Assembly (NCBI RefSeq): GCF_900108485.1
Contig: NZ_FNXF01000003.1
Span: 266,530-330,529 of the forward strand
Length of the DNA stretch: 64,000 nt
Reading direction: 5' to 3'
Source of the DNA: Rheinheimera pacifica
GTDB taxonomy: Bacteria > Pseudomonadota > Gammaproteobacteria > Enterobacterales > Alteromonadaceae
Under the pieces are notes generated by a model, which was given only the letters and a program-made list of their open reading frames with translations, had not been told where the DNA came from and searched no databases. Position 1 is the stretch's first letter. Every line of letters begins with the position of its first letter. The translations under genes and the position numbers were made by a program. Positions 63,944 through 64,000 of the stretch are shown here, in pieces.

Positions 63944-64000
63944 TAAGCAGCAGGCTGACAAATTAGGGCTGGTCAAATAACGCCACCTGTTGTGCGGACG

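Overview
The window looks like chromosomal DNA of an aquatic gammaproteobacterium close to Rheinheimera / Alishewanella / Arsukibacterium (Alteromonadales-Chromatiaceae). I infer this from moderate GC and from a family set typical of that group: argO/argP, DUF2982, DUF2884 (YggN), DUF5610, a tricorn-type S41 peptidase, secD-secF, rimK with an aspartoacylase-like partner, and a PEP-CTERM protein. No rRNA, tRNA, CRISPR array, prophage or intact insertion sequence was seen. About 47 intact protein genes are supported, plus several broken ones.

Layout. 0-8 kb: a DUF4105 membrane protein, a GNAT-nitrilase fusion, a decayed toxin-antitoxin pair (2942-3421), argO/argP, an intact RHH/ParE pair, an ABM-NIPSNAP operon facing an ArsR-type regulator, and a YdeI-like protein. 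8-15.5 kb: an esterase-amidohydrolase lipoprotein, then a signalling block (receiver/SpoIIE phosphatase, STAS protein, and a divergent PAS protein with a CheB-CheR-PAS fusion). 15.5-24 kb: a YwqK-repeat protein and a large lipoprotein, a Fur-box-controlled cytochrome c-FTR1 iron permease, and CorA plus MgtE transporters. 24-30 kb: rimK and partner, DUF2884, DUF342, DUF2982. 30-41 kb: an RND efflux pair, secD-secF, FNR-type hemN, and a lytic transglycosylase. 40.4-45 kb: small acetyltransferases, DinB, gene remnants, and an ECF sigma/anti-sigma/DUF4097 operon. 45-57 kb: RluF, an MFS carrier, DUF5610, a CorC/HlyC protein, a shortened GlgC with a perfect FNR box, an unusual Nramp, a second RND pair, and PEP-CTERM. 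57-64 kb: tricorn peptidase, a GNAT, a YbiI-like zinc finger, flavoproteins and a SoxR-controlled operon.

Regulation is unusually readable. I see a SoxR box with the 19-bp spacer typical of MerR-family activators, two FNR sites each about 41.5 bp upstream of a predicted start site, a Fur box over a -10, a 16-bp perfect palindrome at an ArsR gene, and an inverted repeat at the RHH/ParE operon. Themes are redox and oxygen response, envelope and efflux functions, metal transport (FTR1, CorA, MgtE, CorC, Nramp), and decay of toxin-antitoxin genes. I found no clear new defence system. The least explained items are the twin minus-strand terminators at 44841-45050, the 63-bp hairpin at 19428-19490, the small SoxR-operon ORF and the motif-swapped Nramp.
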